From an uncultured Acetatifactor sp. (GTDB lineage: Bacteria > Bacillota > Clostridia > Lachnospirales > Lachnospiraceae), in assembly GCA_910578185.1 (NCBI GenBank), contig CAJTPN010000001.1, positions 112,005 to 176,004 of the forward strand: DNA of 64,000 bases, read 5' to 3'. Within the stretch, counting starts at the first letter, position 1. Each line of letters opens with the position of its first letter. The translations under genes and the position numbers were made by a program. Below are positions 42,884-51,880 of this stretch, piece after piece. The notes beneath the pieces are model-generated. The model saw only the letters and a list, made by a program, of their open reading frames with translations, searched no databases and was not told where the DNA came from.

Positions 42884-45538
42884 ATGAAACCATATGGTGT
42901 AAACGAACTTAGAAAAATGTTCCTCGGTTTTTTTGAGGACAAAGGGCATTTGAAGATGAAGAGCTTTTCGTTGATGCCTCATAACGATAATAGCTTATTG
43001 ATTATAAATTCGGGAATGGCGCCGTTGAAGCCTTATTTTACGGGGCAGGAGATTCCTCCCAGACGCAGGGTGGCTACCTGCCAGAAGTGTGTGCGTACCG
43101 GCGATATTGAAAATGTCGGAAAGACTGCAAGACATTTGACCTTTTTTGAAATGTTGGGGAATTTTTCCTTTGGGGACTATTTTAAGCACGAGGCAATCGC
43201 CTGGAGTTGGGAATTCCTGACGGAGGTTGTGGGGATGGAACCGGAGCGGCTCTACCCTTCCATTTACTGTGAGGATGACGAAGCATTTGATATCTGGACG
43301 AAAGAGATCGGTGTGCCCGAAGAGAAAATCACCCGTTTTTATCGGGATGAGAACGGTGAATGCGACAATTTCTGGGAACATGGCGCAGGTCCCTGCGGCC
43401 CCTGTTCCGAGATCTATTATGACAGAGGAGAAAAGTATGGCTGCGGCAGGCCGGACTGTAAGGTTGGATGCGACTGTGACCGCTTTATGGAAGTCTGGAA
43501 CAATGTGTTTACCCAGTTTGACAGCGACGGGCATGGCAATTACACGGAGCTGTCTCAGAAAAATATTGATACGGGCATGGGGTTGGAGCGTCTTGCGGTG
43601 GTAGTTCAGGATGTGGACAGTGTCTTTGACATTGATACCATGAAAGCGATTCGGGACAGGATTTGTCAGATTGCAGGAGTGGAATACCAGAAGGAAGAGG
43701 CGGCCGATGTGTCCATTCGTCTGATTACCGATCATATTCGTTCGGCGACCTTTATGATAAGCGACGGTATCATGCCCTCTAACGAGAAGCAGGGCTATGT
43801 GCTTCGGCGCCTGATTCGCCGTGCGGCAAGACATGGCAGGTTGTTGGGCATTGCCGGGAAGTTTATGGCCGATTTAAGTGAAACGGTGATCGGAGAATGT
43901 GAAGACGGTTATCCTGAGTTGGCGGAGAAGAAGGCATTTATATTGAATGTGCTCACACAGGAGGAAGATAAATTTGATAAGACCATTGACCAGGGGTTAA
44001 ACATCCTGGTTCAGATGGAGGAGGAGATGAAGAAAAGCGGCGCCACAAAGCTGGCGGGAGAAAATGCCTTTAAGCTGTATGACACTTATGGTTTTCCCAT
44101 CGATTTGACGGAAGAGATCTTTGCGGAAAAGGGCTTTACCATAGATCAGGCCGGCTTTGAGGTCTGTATGCAGAAGCAGAGAGAAATGGCCCGGAAGGCG
44201 CGTAAAGTTACCAATTACATGGGAGCGGATGTGACGGTTTATGAGTCCATAGATCCGGAAATCACCACTCAATTTGTGGGATATGACCGTTTGCAGCACA
44301 ATTCCAGGATTACCGTGTTGACTACGGAGGAAGAACTGGTAGAGGCGCTTTCTGACGGTCAGATTGGTACGGTGATTGTGGAAGAGACGCCTTTTTATGC
44401 CACTATGGGCGGCCAGAATGGGGATACCGGTATCATTACCACAGCGGAAGGCAGCTTTGAAGTATTGGATACCGTAAAGCTTCTGGGAGGAAAAGTGGCC
44501 CATATCGGGAAGGTTACGGAAGGAATGTTAAAGAGAGGCGATATGGCGACCCTTACCGTGGATGCAGTAAAGCGGGGGGATACCTGTAGGAACCACAGCG
44601 CTACGCATCTGTTACAGAAGGCATTGCGGGAAGTGCTGGGCACTCATGTGGAACAGGCCGGTTCCTATGTGGACGGCGAAAGGCTTCGATTTGACTTCAG
44701 CCATTTTACCTCCATGACAAAGGAAGAGCTGGACAAAGTGGAACGGATTGTCAATGAGAAAATTGGGGAAAACCTGTCCGTTATCACGGAAGTTATGAGT
44801 ATAGAGGAAGCCAAAAAGACAGGCGCCATGGCTCTGTTTGGCGAGAAGTATGGCGATCACGTCCGTGTGGTCAGAATGGGGGACTTTTCCGTGGAACTCT
44901 GCGGCGGTACCCATGTTGCAAACACAGGATCCATTTCCGCCTTTAAGATTTTGTCTGAGAACGGCGTGGCGGCAGGTGTGCGAAGGATTGAGGCCTTGAC
45001 GGGTAACGGTGTGTTTGCTTATTATAAGGGATTGGAGCGTACTTTGGAAGAAGCCAGCAGGATTTTAAAGACCACACCGGCGGCTTTGACAGAAAAGTGC
45101 GGACATGTGATGGCGGAGATGAAGACTCTTGCCTCCCAACTGGAATCTATGAAGAGTAAGGCAGCTAAAGAAGCACTTGGAGACGTGCTGGATAAAACCG
45201 TGGAAGTGAAGGGAGTAAAGCTTTTGGCGGCCAGCGTAGACAATGTGGATATGAACGGGCTCAGAGATCTTGGAGATCAGTTAAAGGAAAAGCTGGGCGA
45301 AGGAGTAATCGTTCTATTGTCGGATCAAAGCGGTAAGGTAAACATGGTGGCAATGGCTACGGAAGGTGCCCTGGAAAAAGGTGCCCATGCAGGGAATCTG
45401 ATCAAGGGGATTGCTGGGAAAGTGGGCGGAGGCGGAGGCGGTCGTCCCAATATGGCCCAGGCGGGCGGAAAGAATCCCGGAGGTATTCCGGATTGTATTG
45501 CCGAGGCGGCGAAGGTACTGGAAGCACAGCTTTCGTAG
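42884..45538 (+). CDS. alaS: Alanine--tRNA ligase
   Basis: Charges tRNA-Ala. The 884-residue protein has the class II catalytic domain at the N-terminus (KPYGVNELRKMFLGFFEDKGH, RVATCQKCVRTGDIENVGKT, HLTFFEMLGNFSFGDYFK), the editing domain with HATHLLQKALREVLGTHVEQ (zinc HxxxH) and CGGTHVANTG, and the C-terminal Ala domain with GKVGGGGGGRPNMAQAGG. ATG 42884 follows GGAGG at 42871-42875. It is likely transcribed from the leader promoter with a possible attenuator, and ends before a 168-base gap with a long inverted repeat. Confidence 0.98.
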   Translation: MKPYGVNELRKMFLGFFEDKGHLKMKSFSLMPHNDNSLLIINSGMAPLKPYFTGQEIPPRRRVATCQKCVRTGDIENVGKTARHLTFFEMLGNFSFGDYFKHEAIAWSWEFLTEVVGMEPERLYPSIYCEDDEAFDIWTKEIGVPEEKITRFYRDENGECDNFWEHGAGPCGPCSEIYYDRGEKYGCGRPDCKVGCDCDRFMEVWNNVFTQFDSDGHGNYTELSQKNIDTGMGLERLAVVVQDVDSVFDIDTMKAIRDRICQIAGVEYQKEEAADVSIRLITDHIRSATFMISDGIMPSNEKQGYVLRRLIRRAARHGRLLGIAGKFMADLSETVIGECEDGYPELAEKKAFILNVLTQEEDKFDKTIDQGLNILVQMEEEMKKSGATKLAGENAFKLYDTYGFPIDLTEEIFAEKGFTIDQAGFEVCMQKQREMARKARKVTNYMGADVTVYESIDPEITTQFVGYDRLQHNSRITVLTTEEELVEALSDGQIGTVIVEETPFYATMGGQNGDTGIITTAEGSFEVLDTVKLLGGKVAHIGKVTEGMLKRGDMATLTVDAVKRGDTCRNHSATHLLQKALREVLGTHVEQAGSYVDGERLRFDFSHFTSMTKEELDKVERIVNEKIGENLSVITEVMSIEEAKKTGAMALFGEKYGDHVRVVRMGDFSVELCGGTHVANTGSISAFKILSENGVAAGVRRIEALTGNGVFAYYKGLERTLEEASRILKTTPAALTEKCGHVMAEMKTLASQLESMKSKAAKEALGDVLDKTVEVKGVKLLAASVDNVDMNGLRDLGDQLKEKLGEGVIVLLSDQSGKVNMVAMATEGALEKGAHAGNLIKGIAGKVGGGGGGRPNMAQAGGKNPGGIPDCIAEAAKVLEAQLS

Positions 45539-45647
45539 AGTTGGTGTTACTAATATTGCATATCCAAGAAGTTTAGTGTTGGATTCCCGTCTGCAACTAT
45601 TCGGGCGGGGCATGTTTGCACATATGGCTGCTATGGGGATGTTGGTG

Positions 45648-45700
45648 GAAAGTAATATATTGAGCGGAGAGTCCTGTGCTTCGCCTGATATATTACTTTC
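45648..45700 (+). repeat. 13-bp perfect inverted repeat between alaS and a GNAT gene
   Basis: GAAAGTAATATAT (45648-45660) is the exact complement of ATATATTACTTTC (45688-45700), around a 27-base loop that itself has GCGGAG/CTTCGC pairing. TTTATAAT follows, so it may be the alaS terminator or a folded element. No coding sequence is seen in the 45539-45727 gap. Confidence 0.6.
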
Positions 45701-45727
45701 TTTATAATGATCAGGGAAGGAAAAGAG

Positions 45728-46270
45728 ATGGACTTAACTACCAAACGGCTGATCCTGCGGCCATGGCTTGCATCGGATGCAGAGAGCTTATATGAATATG
45801 CTAAGGATCCGGCAGTGGGACGGGCAGCCGGATGGAAACCGCATACCAGTGTGGAAAACAGTCGGGAGATTATCAGGGATATATTGTCCGAAAAGGAAAC
45901 TTATGCGGTTTGCCTGAAGGAAGACAAAAGAGCGGTGGGCAGTATCGGGCTGATGGTCGGCGGTGCCAGTAATCTTGGTTTGTCAGATACGGAGGGGGAA
46001 ATCGGATATTGGATCGGCGTACCGTTTTGGGGACAGGGGCTGATTCCAGAGGCCGTGCGAAGATTGCAGCAATATGGATTTGAGGAATTGAAATTGGAAA
46101 AGATCTGGTGCGGATATTTTGAGGGAAACGAAAAGTCCAGGCGAGTGCAGGAAAAGTGCGGATTTGTCTATCATCACACCAACTGGAACAAGTATTGGAA
46201 TTCTTTGGATGAGATTCTAACAGAGCATGTTTCGTGCATAACAAAAGAAGAATGGCTGAAGAATAGATAA
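45728..46270 (+). CDS. GNAT acetyltransferase, RimJ/RimL type
   Basis: 180-residue N-acetyltransferase. It opens with LTTKRLILRPWLASDAESLY, the RimJ/RimL hallmark, and has the acetyl-CoA-binding stretch IGYWIGVPFWGQGLIPEAVRRLQQYGFEELKLEKIW followed by NEKSRRVQEKCGF. ATG 45728 has GGGAAGG upstream; an in-frame ATG at 45707 would add seven residues. It is probably a stand-alone gene before the LytTR pair. Target (ribosomal protein, tRNA-linked or small molecule) unknown. Confidence 0.9.
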   Translation: MDLTTKRLILRPWLASDAESLYEYAKDPAVGRAAGWKPHTSVENSREIIRDILSEKETYAVCLKEDKRAVGSIGLMVGGASNLGLSDTEGEIGYWIGVPFWGQGLIPEAVRRLQQYGFEELKLEKIWCGYFEGNEKSRRVQEKCGFVYHHTNWNKYWNSLDEILTEHVSCITKEEWLKNR

Positions 46271-46293
46271 GGCAAAAGGGTATGGGACCTGGA

Positions 46294-46992
46294 ATGAAAT
46301 TTGTGATATGCGATGATGAAGCACTTTACAGGCAGCTTTTACATGAGAAGATATTACAGGATGCTTTCCGCTATGATTACGAGGCGGAAATAGTTGCTTA
46401 TGGAAGCGGGAAAGAGTTGGTGGAGGCAGTTTCAAAGGGGGATTCTGCGGATGTATTTTTTCTGGATATTCAGATGGAAGGGGAAAGCGACGATGGGATC
46501 AAGGCTGCCAGAGAGCTGCGCAGGATGGGGATAAACGGACTGATTGTCTATATCACAAGCTTTATTGACTATGTGCAGACCGGTTATGAGGTAAAGGCAT
46601 TCCGTTATCTGTTGAAAAGTCAGATAGCAGAAAAACTTCCGCGAGTACTTGAAGATATCCGGCAGGAACTTACAGATAAGGATTATTTTTTTCACACAGG
46701 TGGAGAACGGATCCGTGTGGACAGGAGGCGGATTCTATATCTTGAGAGTGTTCGACGACAGCTGCATTTGATAACGACAGACAAGGAATATTATTATTAC
46801 GGCGGATTGGATCAGGCGCAAAGAGAGCTGGGGGAAGGGTTTCTGCGCTGCCACAGAAGTTACCTGATCAATATGGAACAAATTCGGAAGGTTTCCGCTG
46901 TGGAAATTGTGCTGGAGACCGGCAGCAGGGTTCCAATCAGCAGGTCTTATGCGAAAGAAGTAAAGCGGCGGCTGATCCTGGCGGGCTTTTAA
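46294..46992 (+). CDS. LytTR-family response regulator
   Basis: About 232-residue regulator with a receiver (KFVICDDEALYRQLL, phospho-acceptor in VFFLDIQMEGESDDG) and a C-terminal LytTR DNA-binding domain (IRVDRRRILYLESVRRQLHLITTD, CHRSYLINMEQIRKV). ATG 46282 and 46294 are both possible; the latter is favoured because the receiver begins there. It is 37 bases before the GHKL kinase. It probably regulates the ABC gene at 48403, whose leader contains repeated motifs. Confidence 0.92.
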   Translation: MKFVICDDEALYRQLLHEKILQDAFRYDYEAEIVAYGSGKELVEAVSKGDSADVFFLDIQMEGESDDGIKAARELRRMGINGLIVYITSFIDYVQTGYEVKAFRYLLKSQIAEKLPRVLEDIRQELTDKDYFFHTGGERIRVDRRRILYLESVRRQLHLITTDKEYYYYGGLDQAQRELGEGFLRCHRSYLINMEQIRKVSAVEIVLETGSRVPISRSYAKEVKRRLILAGF

Positions 46993-47029
46993 GTCTGCGG
47001 AACAGACAAAAGGGGTGGAGGATTTACGG

Positions 47030-48199
47030 GTGTGGTGCGTTAGTCTGGCTTTGACGGGAATAATGACATTTTTTGTGGTTATGACAAATTTGAAGCAAGA
47101 TGTGGTGCGGGCTTGTGTAAATGGTCTGTGCCTTTTTGCGCTGTCATGTTATCTGGATATTATCTTTTTATTGATTATGGAGGGTATATGGGAAAACGGT
47201 GCCCCAATCCTGTTACAGGGAATGGGGCTTTTGATATCCAAGGGGATTCTGCTGACCTTGCTTTTGACAAGGGCGGTGGCAGGGCAGGATGACAGGAGTA
47301 TTTTGGGGGAAGATCAAAAGAGAAGCTGGCAGTTTATGGACGGACTGACCATTGGGATCACCGTATTTTTTCTCTTTCTCGCCATTGTGTTTCTCTTCTT
47401 TTATACCATGCTGTCAGAATGGGAGAAGGAAGCGGCAGGGGGACTTTTCTTTATGACATGGATTTTCACGCTGCTTCTGGCTGTTTTATCCCTTTACTAT
47501 ATTTCATGTTATTTGTATCGAAGAAAACAGCAGGAATTTAAAAGACAATACGAAAAAGAGGCGGGAAAACAGGAAACGGATTTCTATCTGGAAAGCGTTG
47601 AGAATCATTATCAGCGTACAAGAGAGCTTTGGCATGATTTAAAAAATCACCTTACGCTTTTGGATATGCTGTTTAAGGAGGGGAAATTGGATGAGGCACA
47701 GGATTACCTGCGCATCTTTGCGGAGGATGTGGATTCTATTACTCTGCCAGTGAAAAGCGGTAATACGGTGGTGGATGCGCTGCTTGCGGATAAATTGGCT
47801 AGGGCAAAAAGGGAGGATATCCCTTTCTCGCTGTCCTTATGTGATTTGACGGGGCTTTCCCTGAAGCCCAATGAGATTTGCGGATTGCTTGGCAATTTGT
47901 TGGACAATGCCCTGGAGGCCAACGCGCAAGTGGAGGAGGGCAGATTTGTCTCAGTGGAATGTAAGGAGAGAGAAGACTGTTATGTGATAAGGGTGCGAAA
48001 TGCCGTCAAAACTGTGGAGGACCGGGAGAGCAGTTATAAGGCGCACAGTTCCAAAACCGACAGGCGCAATCAGGTGGGGCATGGACTGGGGCTGCGCAGT
48101 GTGGAGCGCCTTGTCCATGGCTGTGGCGGGGAATTTGTCACGGACCACAGTGCCAGGGAATTTACGGCGGCAGTGTGGATACCCAGAAATATGATGTAG
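47030..48199 (+). CDS. GHKL sensor histidine kinase (AgrC/NatK type)
   Basis: About 389-residue kinase with five or six N-terminal transmembrane helices (residues 1-170), an H-box ELWHDLKNHLTLLDML containing the phosphorylated His, and a GHKL ATPase with NEICGLLGNLLDNALEAN and GHGLGLRSVERLVHGCGGEF. GTG 47030 follows GGAGG by eight bases; GTG 47015 is in frame but overlaps that site. It pairs with the preceding LytTR regulator. The signal may be a peptide, as in AgrC-like kinases, but no peptide gene is visible nearby. Confidence 0.92.
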   Translation: MWCVSLALTGIMTFFVVMTNLKQDVVRACVNGLCLFALSCYLDIIFLLIMEGIWENGAPILLQGMGLLISKGILLTLLLTRAVAGQDDRSILGEDQKRSWQFMDGLTIGITVFFLFLAIVFLFFYTMLSEWEKEAAGGLFFMTWIFTLLLAVLSLYYISCYLYRRKQQEFKRQYEKEAGKQETDFYLESVENHYQRTRELWHDLKNHLTLLDMLFKEGKLDEAQDYLRIFAEDVDSITLPVKSGNTVVDALLADKLARAKREDIPFSLSLCDLTGLSLKPNEICGLLGNLLDNALEANAQVEEGRFVSVECKEREDCYVIRVRNAVKTVEDRESSYKAHSSKTDRRNQVGHGLGLRSVERLVHGCGGEFVTDHSAREFTAAVWIPRNMM

Positions 48200-48211
48200 C
48201 CCATAAAGGAA

Positions 48212-48269
48212 TCTGTAAACTATTCTGTTTCCAAACATGTCAAATATGACAGAAAATCTGTCAAAACAT
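48212..48269 (+). promoter_or_regulatory. Candidate operator array upstream of the ABC gene
   Basis: Three TCTGT...AAAC units (48212-48220, 48224-48238, 48257-48269) plus overlapping palindromes TGTCA-AATA-TGACA (48238-48251) and TGACAG-AAAAT-CTGTCA (48247-48263). They lie about 140-190 bases before the ABC start, so they are candidates for LytTR regulator binding. Confidence 0.45.
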
Positions 48270-48351
48270 ACAATTCGTATGGAATCCCCGATTTTTTTGA
48301 TAAGATATATTGCAGGACGGGCGGATGTATTCACATTTCATCTCGCTTAGA

Positions 48352-48393
48352 ACTTCAATTTTGTGTGCCGTGGAGCAGCGGCTTTAATAGGAG
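48352..48393 (+). repeat. RBS-proximal dispersed element, copy B
   Basis: ACTTCA, then GTGTGCCGTGGAGCAGCGG and CTTTAATAGGAG directly before the ABC gene. It shares about 24 of 28 positions with copy A at 33804-33845. Confidence 0.55.
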
Positions 48394-48402
48394 AAAATTT
48401 CC

Positions 48403-50979
48403 ATGAAAGTATTGAGAAACTGTTGTTTTTGTCTCAAAACTGTTTTTTGTTATGCGCCATATAGAACCATGTTTGCCGCCATATGCCTTATGATCCCGGG
48501 ATGCTTTATGGGGGTACAGGTATTGCTGGTGCAATATATTGTGGACGGTGCCATAGCATATATAAAATTTGCTGCAAAACTGGACGGCGTGATAATATCG
48601 GGGGTTATTCTGGTGGTGGTGATGTCATTGGAGTCAACTTTGCAAAGGCTTGGATTATACCAGATGGGGTATACGATGACGATTCTGACAGAAAAGATGA
48701 CGCCGGACATAGTAAGGCATATGGAAGGTCTTGCATATGAGATGTTTGAAGAAAAGGGTGTTCAGGAAATATTTAAGAAAATGACGGATACGCCGGAAGC
48801 TCCCATAGGAAATTGTTACATGCAGATTATGATGACAATACAGTCGTTGGTGGCGCTTATCTTTTCCATGGCAGTGATTTTTTCTGTTTCACCCTGGATT
48901 GGGCTTGGGGTGCTGGTAATCGGGATTCCCATGATGGCGTTGGGGTATTATGCGGCGGGATGTCAGGTGAGAGTGACAGAGGAACTGGCGGATACCAGGC
49001 GCAGGCTGGATGATTTAAAAAGTCTGCTTACTGATAAACATGCCATGTATGAAATGAAGCTTTTTGGAGCGGAGATCTTATTGACGGAGAAATGGAATTA
49101 TTACAGCACAAAACAGGCGGATATCACCATGGGGGAGAACAGGAAGGTTATGACGGTGGATGTGGGAAGTAGAATTTTGAATGTGCTGTATCTGCTGTTT
49201 GTGATTGGAACGGCAGCCGCAGGGCTTTTAGGAGGGAATATGACTCCGGGGCAGTTTGCGGGAGTCTTAAACTGTGTGAGAGGCGTGGGCGGTATGTTGA
49301 ATTCTTGCAGTACTTTTATGCTGCGGATGTTGGGAAGCGCTATGGAGATTTCTTTTTTGGAAGAATTCCTACATTTGAAGACCAGGATGGATTCAGGGAA
49401 TATCCAGGCGCTGTCTTACTATGATATAGCCTTTGAAAACGTCAGTTTTCGCTATCCCGGGACAAAGAGGGATGTGCTCAAAAACGTGACTTTTTATGTG
49501 AAGGAAGGGGAGCGGATTGCATTTGTGGGAGAAAATGGCGCCGGAAAGTCTACCATCATCAAACTTTTATGCGGACTTTATGAGCCGGATACGGGAAGTG
49601 TGACTGTGGGGGGCGTGGCACAGTTTAAGTTTATGGACGGATTGATGAGGCTTGCCATGCGGATAGCGTTATGCGTGGGTGTGGCCATGGTGGTTGGGAG
49701 GTATTCGCCCATTCTCATTTTTGCGGGGCTGATGGAATTGATTCCAGATATTACTACAAAGATTTATTTTGAGAAAAAAGTTGCTGTTTTTAATCGTTCC
49801 CAGAGAATTGTAGACCGCAGGTGCGGATATTTTCTTCGGCTTTTTACCAGGAAAGAATCTGTGAAAGAAATGCGTGTCATGGGATTTGACAAATACATGG
49901 AAGACAAATGGACGGAGGAGAATGCCCATAAGCTTAAAAGGCTTAGAGTTATCAATATGGATATCTGCAGAAAGCAGGTACTTGGTATCTTTTCCATCAA
50001 TGCCTGTTATGCGTTAAATATCGGGGTTGCTTTTTATTTGATGATAGGGGGCTTGATATCCCTGGGGGCTTTTGCAGCGTGCTTCTCGGCGTTCTCCACA
50101 TGGCATTCCAACCTGATGATGGTGGTGGCGGAGCTGGCTGATGTGGCGAAGAAGTATTATGTGAACGAGGAATATTATGATTATTTTTCGGTGCCAACGG
50201 AGAAGAATGGTCTGGTCATGTACCAGCCTTTTCGGGACAGGATTGTGGCGGAGCAGGTGTATTTTTGGTATGATGGGAGTGAAAGCCCGGCGATTTCAGG
50301 TCTTAACTGCGAGATAAAGAAGGGGGAGCATGTGGTGATTGTGGGAGAAAACGGTTCTGGCAAAACCACTTTTTCCAAGCTGCTGACAGGCGCCTATCTG
50401 CCTTCTAAAGGCAGGATCAATTATGACGGACAAAAGACGGAGGATTTAAACCGCAACAGTCTGTATGATCATATTTCCGTGGTATCTCAGGACTTTGTGC
50501 GATATCATTTTACCCTTCGGGAGAATGTGGGGATCGGCAATCTGAATCGTATGGAGGATACAAAGGCCATGGAAGCGCTGTTGTGCCAGATTGCGGGGAA
50601 GGAATTGATAGATAAGACGGGTGGTCTGGATGTTCAATTAGGAAGGGAGTTTGGCGGAAAGGAACTTTCGGGAGGAGAGTGGCAGAAGGTGGCGATTGCC
50701 AGAGGATTGTGGAAGGACAGTGATATGATTATCTTGGACGAGCCTACCAGCGCTTTGGATCCGCTGACAGAATATGATATATTATCTAAATTTTTGGAAA
50801 TGATCCGCGGCAGAACCTCTGTCATTATTTCTCATCGGGTAGGTATCTGCCGTACTGCGGATAAAATTATTGTCATGAAAGGAGGGCGAATGTTGGAATG
50901 CGGGCGGCATCAGGAACTGCTGCAGGCGGGGGGCGAATATGCAAAAATCTGGCAGGAACAGGCCAAGTGGTATCTATGA
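48403..50979 (+). CDS. Chimeric ABC exporter ORF: truncated first half fused to incomplete second half
   Basis: 858-residue single ORF. Residues 1-330 are a membrane domain of a type I exporter, followed by the first ATPase domain up to Walker A GENGAGKST (about 375-383). At about residue 405 (GSVTVGGV to AQFKFMDG, near nucleotide 49615) the ATPase stops before Q-loop, signature and Walker B, and a second exporter membrane domain begins partway through. The second ATPase is complete: GENGSGKTT, LSGGEWQKVAIARGL, MIILDEPTSALD, SHRVG. The simplest reading is two tandem half-transporter genes joined by an in-frame deletion of roughly 1 kb. ATG 48403 has AGGAG upstream. Function is doubtful; the intact ancestor was probably a heterodimeric peptide or lipid exporter. 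Confidence 0.85.
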   Translation: MKVLRNCCFCLKTVFCYAPYRTMFAAICLMIPGCFMGVQVLLVQYIVDGAIAYIKFAAKLDGVIISGVILVVVMSLESTLQRLGLYQMGYTMTILTEKMTPDIVRHMEGLAYEMFEEKGVQEIFKKMTDTPEAPIGNCYMQIMMTIQSLVALIFSMAVIFSVSPWIGLGVLVIGIPMMALGYYAAGCQVRVTEELADTRRRLDDLKSLLTDKHAMYEMKLFGAEILLTEKWNYYSTKQADITMGENRKVMTVDVGSRILNVLYLLFVIGTAAAGLLGGNMTPGQFAGVLNCVRGVGGMLNSCSTFMLRMLGSAMEISFLEEFLHLKTRMDSGNIQALSYYDIAFENVSFRYPGTKRDVLKNVTFYVKEGERIAFVGENGAGKSTIIKLLCGLYEPDTGSVTVGGVAQFKFMDGLMRLAMRIALCVGVAMVVGRYSPILIFAGLMELIPDITTKIYFEKKVAVFNRSQRIVDRRCGYFLRLFTRKESVKEMRVMGFDKYMEDKWTEENAHKLKRLRVINMDICRKQVLGIFSINACYALNIGVAFYLMIGGLISLGAFAACFSAFSTWHSNLMMVVAELADVAKKYYVNEEYYDYFSVPTEKNGLVMYQPFRDRIVAEQVYFWYDGSESPAISGLNCEIKKGEHVVIVGENGSGKTTFSKLLTGAYLPSKGRINYDGQKTEDLNRNSLYDHISVVSQDFVRYHFTLRENVGIGNLNRMEDTKAMEALLCQIAGKELIDKTGGLDVQLGREFGGKELSGGEWQKVAIARGLWKDSDMIILDEPTSALDPLTEYDILSKFLEMIRGRTSVIISHRVGICRTADKIIVMKGGRMLECGRHQELLQAGGEYAKIWQEQAKWYL

Positions 50980-51130
50980 GGATGTGAATTACCGGCACTT
51001 CGTGCTCGGAAAGTAACCGTTCGTGCAAAAATAAATCCTATTAAGAAGTTCTGTGCTAAAATTTTCCGGTATCGTGTAACAAGTCTCTTGGTACGCAGGG
51101 ACTGAACTTTGAATAGGAGGAGCAGATAAA

Positions 51131-51592
51131 ATGATAGCAGCCAGATTGACTTTTTGGGGGATGTGTGAGGAAGCTTCCCGCTTTTATGTCAGTGCGTTTC
51201 GTGGGAGGATTCTGGAGAAGTCCTTATTTGAGGATCATTCGGAACAATTTCCGGCAGGGCTGAGCAAGGAAATGCGAAAGCTGATTTTCTCCGTTACCGT
51301 GCAGCTGCCGGATGAAGAAAAAAACAGTATCGTGATCATGGGAGATTCTCCGGTGATGGTGCTGTCCGGAAAACAGGAAAGAGGAGCATGTAAGGATAAT
51401 GTTGTTTTTGACGTGGCGCTGCGGTCCGTTCCGGAGGTGGAAAGAATTTATAAAGTATTTATGAACAATGGGGCGAAATGTAATATACCCCTTTGCATCA
51501 GGGAGCATTATGAGCGATATGGAAGTTTGATAGATCGGTTTGGGGTATGTTGGAATCTGTACAGTCCTTCGGTTGAAGAGTGGCGCAACTGA
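51131..51592 (+). CDS. VOC (PhnB-like) superfamily protein
   Basis: 153-residue protein with the PhnB/glyoxalase fold pattern: an opening beta-alpha unit with ASRFYVSAFRGRILEKS, DVALRSVPEVERIYKVFMNNG, and HYERYGSLIDRFGVCWNLYSP at the C-terminus. GGAGGAG precedes ATG 51131. The 151-base gap before it contains TGcTAAAAT (51054-51062, extended -10) and a GCAC/GTGC hairpin, so it probably has its own promoter. Substrate unknown. Confidence 0.85.
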   Translation: MIAARLTFWGMCEEASRFYVSAFRGRILEKSLFEDHSEQFPAGLSKEMRKLIFSVTVQLPDEEKNSIVIMGDSPVMVLSGKQERGACKDNVVFDVALRSVPEVERIYKVFMNNGAKCNIPLCIREHYERYGSLIDRFGVCWNLYSPSVEEWRN

Positions 51593-51598
51593 CTCCAT

Positions 51599-51707
51599 TG
51601 CCAATAACTCCCTGGCGCTTTCCAGATCTTATGCGGAGGGGAGTTGGCAGAGGAAAGAGTTCATCAGGAACTGATGAGACACAGCGGATTGTACAGCGCC
51701 TTTTTTT
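51599..51707 (+). terminator. Branched structured terminator after the VOC gene
   Basis: Three pairings are visible: TGCC..AACTCCC (51599-51612) with GGGAGTTGGCA (51639-51649), TCATCAG-GAA-CTGATGA (51661-51677), and a long-range GGCGCT (51614-51619) with AGCGCC (51695-51700) that runs directly into TTTTTTT (51701-51707). The first and third compete, so alternative folds are possible. Confidence 0.5.
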
Positions 51708-51790
51708 ATGCAGGCACAGTTTTTCGAGGATGATGTGCGCGTGAGAAATTATCTTTGAGAATATGCACTGTCAGGAGGTTTTGTTGACCC

Positions 51791-51819
51791 TTGCAACCCC
51801 CGGCAGTAAATGCTATACT
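51791..51819 (+). promoter_or_regulatory. Promoter of the MutS-like gene pair
   Basis: TTGCAA (51791-51796) and TATACT (51814-51819) with a 17-base spacer and an extended -10 TGc (51811-51813). The rest of the 51593-51880 gap shows no coding sequence. Confidence 0.6.
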
Positions 51820-51880
51820 GAAAATGAAACCGGTAGTTGGCATTTGGCATGGAGTAAAGGATATTGGGGCGTAAAGCGTT

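Noticed and set aside
45411..45707. ORF of 98 codons after alaS
   Set aside because: Its first part is an out-of-frame copy of the alaS end, and the rest runs through the inverted repeat; no ribosome binding site.
51671..51680. CTGATGAG resembling the hammerhead ribozyme core
   Set aside because: No GAAA and cleavage-site segments are arranged around it as needed for any hammerhead type. The bases are simply the 3' arm of the TCATCAG/CTGATGA hairpin.
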